Source: Frigoribacterium sp. JB110 (GTDB taxonomy: Bacteria; Actinomycetota; Actinomycetes; Actinomycetales; Microbacteriaceae). Taken from it: a DNA stretch of 64,000 nucleotides. Made by a program: the position numbers and the translations under genes. The stretch covers positions 92,078 to 156,077 of the forward strand of contig NZ_FUIA01000014.1 of assembly GCF_900163665.1 (NCBI RefSeq), in the 5' to 3' direction. Under the pieces are notes generated by a model, which was given only the letters and a program-made list of their open reading frames with translations, did no database searches and was not told the origin of the DNA. Shown here piece after piece: positions 63,970 to 64,000 of the stretch (position 1 is the stretch's first letter; every line of letters begins with the position of its first letter).

Positions 63970-64000
63970 GGGTCCGGTCTCAAACCGAGGTGTGACCTGC
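63946..64000. mobile_element. Probable end of another insertion sequence, cut by window edge
   Basis: The sequence from about 63946 (GAGGGTGTTTCATTGACTGT, then GTAAGGGTC) breaks the IS110 transposase frame and resembles the terminal repeat of IS256-like elements of actinobacteria. Only 55 bp are visible and no second end can be checked. Confidence 0.4.

Overview
The window comes from a high-GC actinobacterium. GTG starts and short or absent leaders are common, and the gene families and their grouping (SCO4848-like membrane protein, DUF6457 fused into the Moco operon, YkoFEDC, GH92/LacI/ABC sugar locus) suggest Microbacterium or another Microbacteriaceae. That assignment is inferred from gene content only.

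Bases 1-40467 look like ordinary chromosome. In order they hold: a LysR regulator divergent from a YeiH-type exporter; an SDR, an MFS transporter, a VOC protein and a PemK-like protein; a TPP riboswitch controlling a ykoF-E-D-C thiamine-precursor ECF transporter; a mannoside locus (a giant sortase-anchored GH92 alpha-mannosidase divergent from a LacI repressor and an ABC sugar importer, with a textbook LacI operator between them); a zinc alcohol dehydrogenase, a membrane protein and a Nudix hydrolase; a 13-kb molybdenum cofactor block (an FdhF/YdeP-type oxidoreductase with mogA, moaE, moaD, DUF6457, mobA, moaC, moeA, moeB-rhodanese, modABC, moaA, fdhD) that appears to make, load and supply one molybdoenzyme; an M18 aminopeptidase, a helicase and a ferritin/VIT metal exporter; and a tRNA-Leu(GAG).

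From the tRNA-Leu to the right edge the sequence is an integrated mobile element of ICE/IME type. Its large serine recombinase abuts the tRNA and is read in frame through the antisense strand of the tRNA. Next come DUF4913, an SSB (frameshifted), a VirD4-type coupling protein and small unknown genes. An IS3-family element, itself split by an IS30-family element with a clear GGG target duplication, has removed most of a primase-polymerase gene. Iteron-like repeats follow. The right-hand boundary is not in the window.

The most interesting part is the cargo at 52106-61723. A nrdI-nrdE-nrdF operon (followed by a flavin reductase and an AraC regulator) is divergent from a small unknown gene, a manganese-type ABC importer (mntABC) and a DtxR-like regulator, and a canonical MntR faces that operon. 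In the NrdF, three of the four carboxylate metal ligands are replaced by Gln120, Ser180 and Lys214, while Asp89, His123, His217 and Tyr127 are kept. This is the QSK signature of the metal-free, DOPA-radical class Ie ribonucleotide reductase. I read the cassette as a transferable module for surviving metal starvation: it pairs Mn uptake with a reductase that needs no metal, under metal-responsive regulators. The shared intergenic region carries a NrdR-box-like palindrome and a second palindrome over the mnt-side promoter and start codon. The window ends with an orphan DNA methyltransferase, a truncated SAM methyltransferase and an IS110 transposase cut by another insertion.
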